DNA of 64,000 nucleotides from the NCBI GenBank assembly GCA_021201235.1, contig JAJQFI010000024.1, forward strand, positions 186,001 through 250,000. Reading direction: 5' to 3'. The position numbers were made by a program, and so were the translations under genes. Position 1 is the first letter of the stretch. Each line of letters starts with the position of its first letter. Origin of the DNA: Oscillospiraceae bacterium. GTDB lineage: Bacteria; Bacillota; Clostridia; Oscillospirales; Ruminococcaceae. The notes under the pieces were generated by a model. The model worked only from the letters and a program-made list of their open reading frames with translations. It searched no databases and was not told the DNA's origin. This document shows, piece after piece, positions 42,331-51,678 of this stretch.

Positions 42331-42975
42331 CTACAACTCAATATTCAGTAAAGCTTTTGCCAAGGCAAAATCTTCCGGGTTATTAATATCCACAGCTTCT
42401 TTGAACGATACTTCTTTTACAAACGGCTTTAAGCCAATACGTCTATGGCACTTTTGATAAGCTTCCTTTGTAAACGCATATACACCGGATGTCTCACGAT
42501 ATATAGGCTTAATATTCTGACTTCTGGGAACATTGGTTGCATCGAAATTCAAAGGCTCGCCATTCTGCCAGAGATAATCCTGAATCTTTGAAGCACAGAA
42601 TGCAGAATCATATTCACCGGACACGACAGCCTCTATACATTGACGCATCGTATCTACAGTGATATACGGAGCTGTAGCATGAGCGTATACATAAATATCT
42701 GCATCCACTGTTTTCATGAAGTTATCGAATATCTGTGAGAAATTAGATGTAGGTAAATCAAGATATTCCGGTCTCTTGATGAAATTTACACCGTCAGGCA
42801 AGTACGGAATCACCGCTTCGTCGCTACAATACACATTGATGCTATCGAGCAATCCTGTTGCCTTCAAACTATCAAGCTCGTATTGAAGCAATGGCTTGTC
42901 CCCAAGCATTTTTGTGTTCTTGCCTGGGAGGCGCTCGTTATTTAATTTTATTGGCATTATTGAGACTATGTTCAT
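42331..42975 (-). CDS. Acylneuraminate cytidylyltransferase-like CMP-sugar synthetase
   Basis: The 214-residue enzyme activates a sialic-acid-like or other nonulosonic/ulosonic sugar with CTP. The nucleotide-binding start is SIMPIKLNNERLPGKNTKMLGDKPLLQYELDSL (P-loop-like R-x-P-G-K-N). YAHATAPYI and the C-terminal DINNPEDFALAKALL are typical. It overlaps the flippase stop (ATGA), supporting that the flippase gene should read to 42972. The chimeric aldolase follows 31 bp later; the two are normally a functional pair. Confidence 0.85.
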   Translation of the reverse strand: MNIVSIMPIKLNNERLPGKNTKMLGDKPLLQYELDSLKATGLLDSINVYCSDEAVIPYLPDGVNFIKRPEYLDLPTSNFSQIFDNFMKTVDADIYVYAHATAPYITVDTMRQCIEAVVSGEYDSAFCASKIQDYLWQNGEPLNFDATNVPRSQNIKPIYRETSGVYAFTKEAYQKCHRRIGLKPFVKEVSFKEAVDINNPEDFALAKALLNIEL

Positions 42976-44406
42976 TTTCTAATTTCTCCAATCAAACTTA
43001 TTATTTTCTTGTAATTCAAAACTACAGCCATGAGCAAGCAGGCTAATATTAAGTATCTTATTACAATGTGTTCATAAACCAATAGCATCAACTGACTGAA
43101 AACAACTAATGCCGCGCCAATCAAAAAAAACTGCTTTAGTGTTAAATACCTTTTTTCCATCAATGTTTTCTTTAGCAACCTTTTTGACAAAGAAAGCATG
43201 AGAAACTGCAAAAAGAATATAACAAATCAGCGTTGTATATCCAGCAGCGATATAACCAAATAGGCGAATTCCAAAATAGTTCAAAATGATATTCAGAATA
43301 GCTCCTGAAATTGAAGCGTACGTTATGTATGTATTCTTCATATAGTAAAATTCAACGTTTGCGAAAATCTGAAACGCAAAATTAAAATATAGGCTTGCCG
43401 CTACAGATGGAATAATCCAAATAGCATCCTTATATGCACTTCCACCGAAAATAATTACACACTCATGAGCAAATGCAACAAGTGCCATTATCATAACTGC
43501 AGTAAACGCAAATATTGGTGTAGTAACCTTCGGAATGTCGTCATATTCCTCTTTCTTCAATTTCCCATATATCCAAGGCGCGAAGCTTTGATTGATTGCA
43601 TTTGTGACAACATTCAAGACCATCGATGCCGAGTAGGCTAAACTATATATTCCAGCCTCAGAACTTCCAATCATCCTTTTTATCATAATTCGATCTGCTT
43701 GATTCAGTATGATGCCAGACAAATAATGAGGAATAAGAGGAACGTTAAACTTTAAGCCAAATCTCCAGAAATCCCTGTTATAAAACGAATGACCTTTAAA
43801 AACATTGTGGAGATACAGAGGAGAACATAAAATCACCACAAACAATGCGTTCAAAAAGACTTTTGTCTCATATGCAACATCAGATGGAGCAATCAAAATG
43901 CCTATGATAGCGGCTATGGACGGAACAGACGCGACTAATAACGTATATATAATCAGTTTTTTATACCGATACTCGAAACGTTCTCTTGCAGACCAAAATG
44001 ACAGAGCAGAATGAAACAGTATCTCAACAAACATGACCGAAACCATCCAGGAATCCATTTCAAAAATGTTATTCCAGAAGTTACGGGTCAGTAAATAGAT
44101 AATATACAGGATGCCAGTAGTAGCTGTTACCAGACCTTGCATAGAAGACAAATACTCATCCCTGCGGTCTTCATAGCGAACCATGCCATTATTGAACCCG
44201 CCATAAAACAGATTCAGAGTGAGGAATATTGTCAAGATGTTGTACCAAGACAAATATGTGCTTACATCGCCATATTGCTCTGTGGTCAACAATCTGGTGA
44301 ATATCGGTGTCGTTATAAACTGTATTCCCTTTTGAAGAATACCGCAAATTGCGAACCATATAGCTGCTTTTGCAGGAGTACTCATTTTTTTATACTTATC
44401 TAACAT
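42972..44406 (-). pseudogene. wzx: Wzx-type polysaccharide flippase, frameshifted at a T8 tract
   Basis: The main frame gives 14-helix flippase features from MLDKYKKMSTPAKAAIWFAICGILQKG through NVPLIPHYLSGIILNQADRIMI to HAFFVKKVAKENIDGKKV. At 43123-43130 the coding strand has eight Ts and the frame ends after a junk tail (FDWRGISC). With seven Ts it continues VFLIGAALVVFSQLM ... IGEIRK to a stop overlapping the next gene. Total length 1435 (one more than a multiple of 3) fits a single inserted T. The loss is only the last two helices, so partial function is possible. Reversible slippage, decay or assembly error cannot be told apart here. Confidence 0.8.
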
Positions 44407-45624
44407 TACCTTTTCCTAAGAATAATCTTTACTTTATGATGTTCACTCGACGTAAGTCTTAACGTATCGGCATAGTATGTAATCATTATGAAGAAATACA
44501 TTACAACATCCGTTTTTGCAGATTCCATTGTAAAAAGGATTGCATACCCTAGGATAGCAAAAAGCAAAGCTTTTGCTTGTATTGAGCCACGAATTGTTTC
44601 TAAACGAGCCGAGAGTACTTTAAAAATATACACAAATAATAAAAATAATATAACGCCCCCAACATACAACAAATCGAGGTACTTATTATGGGCTTGTGAT
44701 ATGTCTGCCCAAGACAGCTGTGAAATTAATGATGTGGTTCCATTCCCCATATTGGACTTCTAAGAAATAAGCTTATGGCTGCTGTCCATATTGCAGTTCT
44801 CCCTGAGAAGTCTGCAGACTTTTCAAACAGCCTTTGTACGATTTGATTAACCATTTCTAATTGCACTCCAGTTATAAGTATGAAACTAACCATAACCGAG
44901 CAAAACAGCATTGTGACGGGATTAAATAACTTAGGGAAATTCTTCTCTCTCAAAAACAACAATAGGATAGAAACCACAAGCACAGCAACAGTTGTCGTAG
45001 ATGAGCCCACCAGAAAACCAGAAATCACAGCTAAAAGTGTCACCACTATAGTTCTTACGCTAATGCAATTCTTATTTTCTAAATCTCGAAGCGGTGCAAG
45101 ACCAATATAAGGCAAGAAATAATAAATATGTCGATTTTTGTAACCAAGTAGATAATTTTCTGTTCTACCAACTGCAGTAACTGTATCTCTATACATTCCC
45201 GAAGGAAATACTATTATTGACATGAAGTTCAGTACTATATATATTCCGAAAATCAATACTACTATATTTATCAAATCTCTGACCAAATCATAACCAGCAT
45301 AGACCTCTACAAGAAGGCAAATTCCACAAGTGATAACAACATGAGCCAAATCTTTTGTTATACTTACCCCATTAATCAGATCAGCCACCAAATAAAACAA
45401 TTGGAATAAAACAATCGCAATGGTTATTTTAGAAACATGGATTTTACATTTAATCGCCGCTAAGGCTATTACAAATAATCCAATATATTGAAATACTGTC
45501 AATAGTCCCGAAACTACCTTCCACCCCCCGCAGCATATGTTGCTAAATCAGCTATACCACTAGGCTTAAGAAGACCAAGAATAATTATTGTTATAAAAGC
45601 CTTATTTTCTAATATTTTTTTCAT
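44406..45624 (-). pseudogene. O-antigen/EPS polymerase (Wzy) with two frameshifts
   Basis: The gene starts MKKILENKAFITIIILGLLKPSGI at ATG 45624. A G6 tract (45524-45529) ends the frame; seven Gs would join it to GWKVVSGLLTVFQYIG. The middle part (10 helices, YLLGYKNRHIYYF) fails again at a G4 run (44745-44748), where one more G gives PIWGNGTTSL and then QAHNKYLDLLYVGG, the conserved late loop. The total length agrees with two single-base losses. It is a tandem paralogue of the intact gene upstream (shared MGYKN, RTAIW/RTLIW and HNKYLDLL motifs). It overlaps the flippase start by 1 bp. Confidence 0.8.
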
Positions 45625-45647
45625 TGCTCACAATATCCTTGTAATAA

Positions 45648-46883
45648 TTAATTCAGCCGCAATTTAATTCTAATTCTTTTTTTACTCGATGACGGATTTT
45701 TTTCAAATGAGTTCTCCATAGCTGGCATCATATACATAATTGACATAAACATCAATGAAAAGACATCATCCCTTGCGCCTTCCATTAAGTAAAGAATCCC
45801 ATATCCGATTGAACAAATCAAGAACCAATTTTTTATCTTATAATGTATGTAATACTTTTCAAGGGCATTACTTGCAAGAAGTATCATAAAGACCCAACAG
45901 ATAAAGAGTACAACTCCGCCCACAACGAGTAAATCAAGATACTTATTGTGATATTGAGATAGATTGCCTATCTCTACTCTTGTGCTATTTCCAACACCCA
46001 CGATGGGATTACTTAAAAACTTCTCTATTCCTTCTGCCCAAATCAAGGTTCTCCTCGATGCAGACGCATCCTTCTCAAACAATTGCATTAAAACTTCGGA
46101 GAAATTGCTCAAGAAAGAGAAGAAAATAACCAATATGCTGATAAATATAGACGTCGCATAAACCCAAACTAGTCTTACTTTGGAGAAAAACTCTCTATTT
46201 ATAAATAGTATCAAGCAGAAGGCAACTGCAACAATAGCAACAATAGATGTTGTAGAACCGGTCAAAATCAACGATACCGAGATTAACGCTATCATCACAT
46301 ATGTGCCAATGCTAATTTCTTCTCTTTTCAGCAAATTGCTCAATCCAGCTGAAATTAAGTAAGCCATATAAGAATATATAAAATTATTCTTATATCCCAT
46401 CAGCCAGTTCGAAGACAAACCGTTGCTATTAATATACATACCGTTTGGATACGCAATTATTGTAATAAGATTGAATATAATAATTACAGATAAAATTGTC
46501 GCCATTGATGACAATAGCTGGGCAATCTCATCGTTTTTAATATAAATATAGACCCAGGTGGTAATTCCACAAATCGATATTGCAAGCGTCAATGTAGACG
46601 TAACATCTGAATTATTATTTAGAAGATCGCTCAAAACAAGCAACGCCCCGTATATAAACCCTGGCAACAAATATTTAAATGCAGTTCTTGACAACATTTT
46701 AGAGGACAAATAAACAAAGGCAAAAGCAATAGACAATCCTTTAAAAAACAAAAAGATCAAATTGATTGTAGTCCAAATTCCACCGTTTGCCGTTGCCATG
46801 CCGCCTATTCCAATAGGTCTGAGATAGCCAATTAGTATCATGAAGATAAAAAATTTATTAGTAAGTATATTCAATCGTCTCAC
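45648..46883 (-). CDS. wzy: O-antigen/EPS polymerase (Wzy), intact copy
   Basis: The 411-residue protein has about 11 membrane helices and a large periplasm-side loop with RTLIWAEGIEKFLSNPIVGVGNSTR and YHNKYLDLLVVGGV, the pattern of Wzy/WaaL polymerases. It joins exported repeat units into polysaccharide. The GTG start at 46883 overlaps the preceding gene's TGA (GTGA); an upstream TTG is less likely. It is a diverged paralogue of the broken gene downstream, at clearly under half identity by eye. Confidence 0.8.
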   Translation of the reverse strand: MRRLNILTNKFFIFMILIGYLRPIGIGGMATANGGIWTTINLIFLFFKGLSIAFAFVYLSSKMLSRTAFKYLLPGFIYGALLVLSDLLNNNSDVTSTLTLAISICGITTWVYIYIKNDEIAQLLSSMATILSVIIIFNLITIIAYPNGMYINSNGLSSNWLMGYKNNFIYSYMAYLISAGLSNLLKREEISIGTYVMIALISVSLILTGSTTSIVAIVAVAFCLILFINREFFSKVRLVWVYATSIFISILVIFFSFLSNFSEVLMQLFEKDASASRRTLIWAEGIEKFLSNPIVGVGNSTRVEIGNLSQYHNKYLDLLVVGGVVLFICWVFMILLASNALEKYYIHYKIKNWFLICSIGYGILYLMEGARDDVFSLMFMSIMYMMPAMENSFEKNPSSSKKRIRIKLRLN

Positions 46884-47975
46884 TTCAACGTCCCTATCTT
46901 TCCCAAATAACAATCCAGCTCATCTTCACTTTCAGGAATAAAGAAACGGCTCTTATCGTTATAACATTCTTTAAATTGTTGATAAAATCGATCCGTTTCT
47001 TCCAGATTATCTATTTTCCCTTTTACAATTTTATATAAAAGAATAACCCTTGGCTCCTGAGACCAAAACAGTTTAGGGGTAATAACGCTTGTTGAATCCC
47101 AAGCAATTAAAATCTTGCTTGTTATATCCTGCATTGAGGCTATAAGTTCAAAAGGTGCATTCCCTTCAATATATTTTCTATTTTTATATTTATCCCTTCC
47201 ATCTCTTGGATGTCGCTTGAATACTACATCTCCATTCTCTGCAGTTTTAACTTTTTCATACAGTCCTTCAAGCCTTTTATTTGCCGTATCAGACAAATAA
47301 TCATCTGCCTTGCATTCGATAACAACTGTATTCTGCTTTATCATGTTTGCATTCGTGATATTATAGAATTTCAAAAGAACTTCTCTATTCTTTTTTCGAA
47401 ATGGGATGCAATTTTTCAATGTCGAAATCTGAGCCGTTAAGTCTCTCGAACAAGTCTGGCATATAAAGCAAACACGTCACATTTATTTTCCCAATGCTCA
47501 ACTCAACAATTTTTCTGAAATACTTAGCGAATCCATTTTTTGCCAAACAATGGTTTACATTCCGGTATGTCATCACTCCGTCATCAAAAAGATAAAATTT
47601 TGAATTTCAATTTTTCTTTGCATAGAAGATGATTTCGACGAAAGAATGTGCGGTAGCAAAAAAAATAGCATCATACTTTTTGTTCGGTACAAGAACAGTC
47701 TCTGCAGTTTTATCATACATAATATACTTTTGTATTTCTTCAAGATGAGTTACAATCTTCGGAGAAGAAGCTGTCTTCTTTCGTATTTGACCTATCTCGT
47801 ATGCTTTAACATTTTCAAATATACCCGTTTCTTTTACCTTTTCAGCGAGATTCTTATATCCAGTGAAATTTCCCAAAATATATAGGTCGTATGTGTACTC
47901 ATGAAGTTGTTCGGTTATCGCTATTGCGGATAATAATTGAAACGGTGTTGATACCAAAACAGCCGCATTTTCCAT
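46880..47975 (-). pseudogene. Sialyltransferase-like glycosyltransferase (GT52/polysialyltransferase type), broken
   Basis: ATG 47975 behind GAGGTGA opens MENAAVLVSTPFQLLSAIA. At 47607-47609 an in-frame TGA follows FYAKKN, after which the same frame continues KFYLFDDGV. At an A6 run (47391-47396) the frame slips; with five As it would continue KNREVLLKFYN ... FKRHPRD to 46880. The opening FQLL and the late K-R-H-P motif are landmarks of CMP-sialic-acid-using transferases of this class. Total length fits one inserted base. Two independent lesions make decay more likely than slippage for this gene. Confidence 0.65.
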
Positions 47976-48031
47976 AATCTTCACCTCACAAATCACATCA
48001 ATACGATGCCAATTCGGCATCAGCATATATC

Positions 48032-48937
48032 TTACTGATTTGACTTAGGTTTTTTCGATAGGATATTTTCTAATATATCTCTATCAAAAACCTCAAGTTT
48101 TCCGCCTCTCGTCAGATTTTTAATGATAATCCCATGCTCGTCACAATAGTTCTTTGCAAATTTATAACCATTTTCGTTAGTATACTTAAGCAGATAGCAT
48201 ACATTCTTAGGATCAGTATAATCTCCTCCAGAGAAATGTGTTTTTTCTTCTCCGGTATAGTGCTTTTTCCCTTTTCGGTCTTTATAGTAAGGGTAGCTAA
48301 AATCAACACCGAGCAAATATATTTCTTTAAACCCCATATAAATAGCCAACTGGATTGCTGAAAAAGTAACCGTCAGTGCATTTCCGAATTTTACGTCGCA
48401 ATTTTCACTCACTTTACATCCTTTATAATCAAACATATTTATGATGTATTCACGATTGAAAAGAGCATAAACGACATCTTCTTGACTGCCTAATTCTTTG
48501 TACGCTGACCAATTTATAAAGGATTTTTGCGCATTAATTTTATTCAAGTCTAAACCAATCTCACTTACGATAGAACCTAAATCCATGCATAAATAGTATG
48601 TCGGTCTCCATATCGTTCTATCATATATCGTATATATTTTATTTGCCGCAAATGTGTATTCTGATGCAATTCTATCCAAATCCTCACCAGTTAAACTAGG
48701 ACCATTTCCAATAATAAAACATCTTTCTCCCCTATGACAGTCTTTATATTCCCTAATCATTTCTGGGTACCCTGATTTCTTGTAACTCCTACTCAATGTC
48801 AACTTGCGTAAGGCTCCAATAGGGAAAACCAACGTTCGAAACAACTTACTGTTCTGAATATCCCTTGAGAATAGAAAATCAGATATCAATCTAGTCTGTT
48901 TCAATCTGCCTAATAAACCCACATTAAATCCCACCAA
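48032..48937 (-). CDS. DUF115/MptE-like putative glycosyltransferase
   Basis: The 301-residue protein has the Rossmann-type start RCFIIGNGPSL. KIYTIYDRTIWRPTYYLCMD and GNALTVTFSAIQLAIYMGFKEIYLLGVDFSY follow, as in DUF115 proteins and the similarly folded Campylobacter Cst sialyltransferases. In glycan loci such proteins act as transferases. The exact start is unsure: TTG 48937 or GTG 48922, the latter better spaced from GGTGGG. Strongly A/T-rich codon use, unlike the host genes before 33 kb. Confidence 0.7.
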   Translation of the reverse strand: MVGFNVGLLGRLKQTRLISDFLFSRDIQNSKLFRTLVFPIGALRKLTLSRSYKKSGYPEMIREYKDCHRGERCFIIGNGPSLTGEDLDRIASEYTFAANKIYTIYDRTIWRPTYYLCMDLGSIVSEIGLDLNKINAQKSFINWSAYKELGSQEDVVYALFNREYIINMFDYKGCKVSENCDVKFGNALTVTFSAIQLAIYMGFKEIYLLGVDFSYPYYKDRKGKKHYTGEEKTHFSGGDYTDPKNVCYLLKYTNENGYKFAKNYCDEHGIIIKNLTRGGKLEVFDRDILENILSKKPKSNQ

Positions 48938-48984
48938 ACACTTTTATAATTCTCATCGTGCATCACAGCAAATCCAATTTCTAA

Positions 48985-49493
48985 TCACATATTGATTCTT
49001 CGCTTTTTCTTCAATTCTTCTGTATACCCTATGCAACGTGCCGGTACCCCCCCACAATCTCGCCAGATGGTACATCCCTTTGCACAACTGCGCCAGCCGC
49101 AACAACCACATTATCCCCAATAGATACACCAGGAAGGATTAGCGCATTTTGTCCAACAAAAACGTTGTTACCAATAGAAATCCTACCGATATTGTGAGAA
49201 TAGTTGTGTTCGAAATTATCAGATGCACTCAATACTCTTGCAATTTCATCGTGCGTTACAAGAACGACTCCTGAGGCAATAACTGTATTATTCCCGATAG
49301 AAATCATATCTCCCTCAGTTGGAATTGTAACAGGCGTATACCAAATGTTATCTCCAATGTGTGAAAAGTATTTAGTACGACGTAGCAAGTCAGCTCTCTT
49401 AGAAGGATTTATAAATAGCAATCGAAATCTTATCAGCTTACGTCTAAACAAATATATTTTCCTTCGAATACTCAATTCTTTCACCTTCGCCAA
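48985..49493 (-). pseudogene. Hexapeptide-repeat acetyltransferase, frame set by a poly-G tract
   Basis: The gene starts MAKVKELSIRRKIYLFRR and runs through left-handed beta-helix repeats (ISIGNNTVIASGVVLVTHDE, ISIGNNVFVGQNALILPGVSIGDNVVVAAGAVVQRD). It then reaches GEIVGG, where the family continues VPAR. Here seven Gs (plus-strand C7, 49047-49053) give GYRHVA and a stop at 49029. Eight Gs would give GGVPARCIGYTEELKKK and a stop at 48985. Only the last 20 residues depend on the tract, so the short form may still work. It is a likely O- or N-acetyltransferase for a glycan sugar. Confidence 0.8.
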
Positions 49494-49511
49494 AAACGTC
49501 TTAGTTATTTC

Positions 49512-50573
49512 TCACGCTCCGTGAACTTCCTGCTCCTTCAGCTTAATAAACAACCCCGGCATTATTTTTCTCACTATGCTGATTCCAGAACCGATTGCCA
49601 TGCTTAAAGTAACGTTTTTCCAACGCATAGGAGCAACCATGATTTTCATCTTTTTTGACATTGTCTTTGCCTTCTTTAAAGCATCAACTGTTACTGGGTC
49701 ATTTACTATTTCTTTAACCTTTTCTCTACGCTCTGCCTTAGATATTTTATTATTATCAACCAGTTCCTGCACACACTGTGCGAGACGTCCTGCGTAATAA
49801 GAACTCACTGCATCTATACTTGCAGAATCATGCAGTCCCCAATGGTCATACAACTGAATGATGTGTTCGTAATGTTCTTTTCTTTTTTCAAACATATGTA
49901 TATCCGAATAATTAATCATGGTCTCTGAGCCTTTTCTTGAACGATACCAGTGATAGTCCGTAGCAGAACTGAGAACCACATTTTTGCAACCCATCAGATA
50001 ATCCATGCAGAAGTGATGATCATCCCATTTGGTATTTCGGAAGCGAAGATTCTTACGTTTAATATTCTCCATCAAAAATAATTTATTCCAAGGCAATGAC
50101 AAAACTGAGTTATTCAAATAATGATATGCGTCCAAACGAAATTCTTCAATATTTGAATAGGTCTTATCTGGACATTTTGTCTTATAAGTAACATCGCGAC
50201 CGTCCTGATAATATTCCATGCAGAAGCCTTCAACAATCAAATCGGCATTATTACTTTCTGCCAGGTTATACATCTTTTCAAGCATATCAGACTCAATCCA
50301 GTCATCTGAATCAATAAAATAGACGTATTTCCCGCTTGCCAAATCTAACGCAGCATTTCTGGCTGCCGGTGCGCCTTGATTCTTTTGGTGTATGACAGTC
50401 ATCCTTGAATCTTTAACGGCATACTCATCACATATTTTTCCACTGTTATCTGGTGAACCATCATCAACAGCGAAGAATTCAAAATCCGTCAACGTCTGCC
50501 CCAATACACTTTCAATCGTCTTTGAAACATATTCTTCGACCTTATACACAGGCATAATTATTGAGATTTTCAT
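49512..50573 (-). CDS. Family 2 glycosyltransferase
   Basis: The 353-residue GT-A enzyme starts MKISIIMPVYKVEEYVSKTIESV. FEFFAVDDGSPDNS binds the nucleotide, YVYFIDSDDWIESDML is the D-x-D metal site, and a C-terminal membrane-associated basic helix follows. It transfers a sugar to the growing repeat unit at the inner membrane. It is intact, 21 bp downstream of the epimerase gene. Donor and acceptor unknown. Confidence 0.9.
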   Translation of the reverse strand: MKISIIMPVYKVEEYVSKTIESVLGQTLTDFEFFAVDDGSPDNSGKICDEYAVKDSRMTVIHQKNQGAPAARNAALDLASGKYVYFIDSDDWIESDMLEKMYNLAESNNADLIVEGFCMEYYQDGRDVTYKTKCPDKTYSNIEEFRLDAYHYLNNSVLSLPWNKLFLMENIKRKNLRFRNTKWDDHHFCMDYLMGCKNVVLSSATDYHWYRSRKGSETMINYSDIHMFEKRKEHYEHIIQLYDHWGLHDSASIDAVSSYYAGRLAQCVQELVDNNKISKAERREKVKEIVNDPVTVDALKKAKTMSKKMKIMVAPMRWKNVTLSMAIGSGISIVRKIMPGLFIKLKEQEVHGA

Positions 50574-50594
50574 ACTATATCTCCTTGTAGATTC

Positions 50595-51599
50595 TTATTC
50601 CAAGCACTCTCCGTTGCAATCCTCAAACCAATCCTTAAAGCTCTCCTCAAGCGTATAATGGAACTTATACCCACTCTCACTCAGCTTCACGCCGCTGATA
50701 TTGGTCGAGACCATAAGCTTCTTGACTCGTGCCGGATGGATGCCGACTTTCTTGCCGCCGATGGGACCGAGAATTCTCGCCGCGGTCATAAGCAAACCGC
50801 CGGGGATGAGTGGGATATGCCGCTTCATGCCGGTTGCTTTTTGCATCGTCTCACAGATTTGCTGAATGTTGTATGCAGGCTCGAAGGTGCAGTTGTATAG
50901 GTCGATGCCGGGGAAGCTGTTGTCAATCATGCGATACTTGAAGAACAGACAGAGCTCTTTGACGTAAGCGCAAGCCTTGATGGTGTCTTTTCTGCCGGTG
51001 TAGACGAAGTAGTGACCTTTCTGACCTTTGTAAAGACGGGTCATGTTGCCGTGTTCGCCTTTACCATAGACGATGCCGGGGCGGACGATTGTCAGCTCTC
51101 TCGACTTGTCCTGAACCTGCCACTTTTCGTGAATCTTCTCGGCGACGAGCTTACTGATGCCGTAAGCCGATTCGGGCGTTGGCAACGTATCCTCAAACTT
51201 CTCGTCCTCACCGGGACCATATGGAGCGATTGAACTTGTGAACAGAAGCTTTTTGATTCCATACTTCTCGGCGAAAGCAGTCACGTTCTCTGCACCACGG
51301 ATATTCGTCTCGAAATACTCGTAGTCCTTGTGTCCGGGAGTTCTGTGAACAGCCGCCAGATTGAAGATGATGTCATCGGGAGTCGGCGTGAAATCGAAGT
51401 CGATTGGCTTGCGGACGTCCAGACGGACATACTCGACACCCTCGTTTTTCTCGACGATTCCGGGAACAACTCCCTCCTCGCCGGGCATGACGATGTCCAG
51501 GTCGTAGATTTTGTCGCCCTGCTTCACGCAGTCGGATTTTAACAGGTGTATAAGGTGCGTTCCGATGAAGCTGGAACCGCCGAAGATTATGTAGTTCAT
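50595..51599 (-). CDS. NAD-dependent epimerase/dehydratase
   Basis: The 334-residue extended short-chain dehydrogenase has FGGSSFIGTHLIHLL (G-x-x-x-x-x-G NAD site), FTSSIAPYG and catalytic Y-x-x-x-K in YGISKLVAEKI. It acts on a nucleotide sugar, with specificity unknown. GC content and codon use are higher than in the genes from 42 to 50 kb and like the core chromosome. It sits between glf and the glycosyltransferase. Confidence 0.85.
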   Translation of the reverse strand: MNYIIFGGSSFIGTHLIHLLKSDCVKQGDKIYDLDIVMPGEEGVVPGIVEKNEGVEYVRLDVRKPIDFDFTPTPDDIIFNLAAVHRTPGHKDYEYFETNIRGAENVTAFAEKYGIKKLLFTSSIAPYGPGEDEKFEDTLPTPESAYGISKLVAEKIHEKWQVQDKSRELTIVRPGIVYGKGEHGNMTRLYKGQKGHYFVYTGRKDTIKACAYVKELCLFFKYRMIDNSFPGIDLYNCTFEPAYNIQQICETMQKATGMKRHIPLIPGGLLMTAARILGPIGGKKVGIHPARVKKLMVSTNISGVKLSESGYKFHYTLEESFKDWFEDCNGECLE

Positions 51600-51678
51600 G
51601 AATGGTTTCCTTCCTTTACCTTTTGCAACTAAGAAATGCTATAGGAATCACTTCGATTTTCCATTTATCTATTTAATG

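Noticed and set aside
45503-45647. Separate small gene upstream of the middle Wzy fragment
   Set aside because: Its 30-residue product joins the Wzy frame when one G is added to the G6 run, so it is the 5' end of the same gene.
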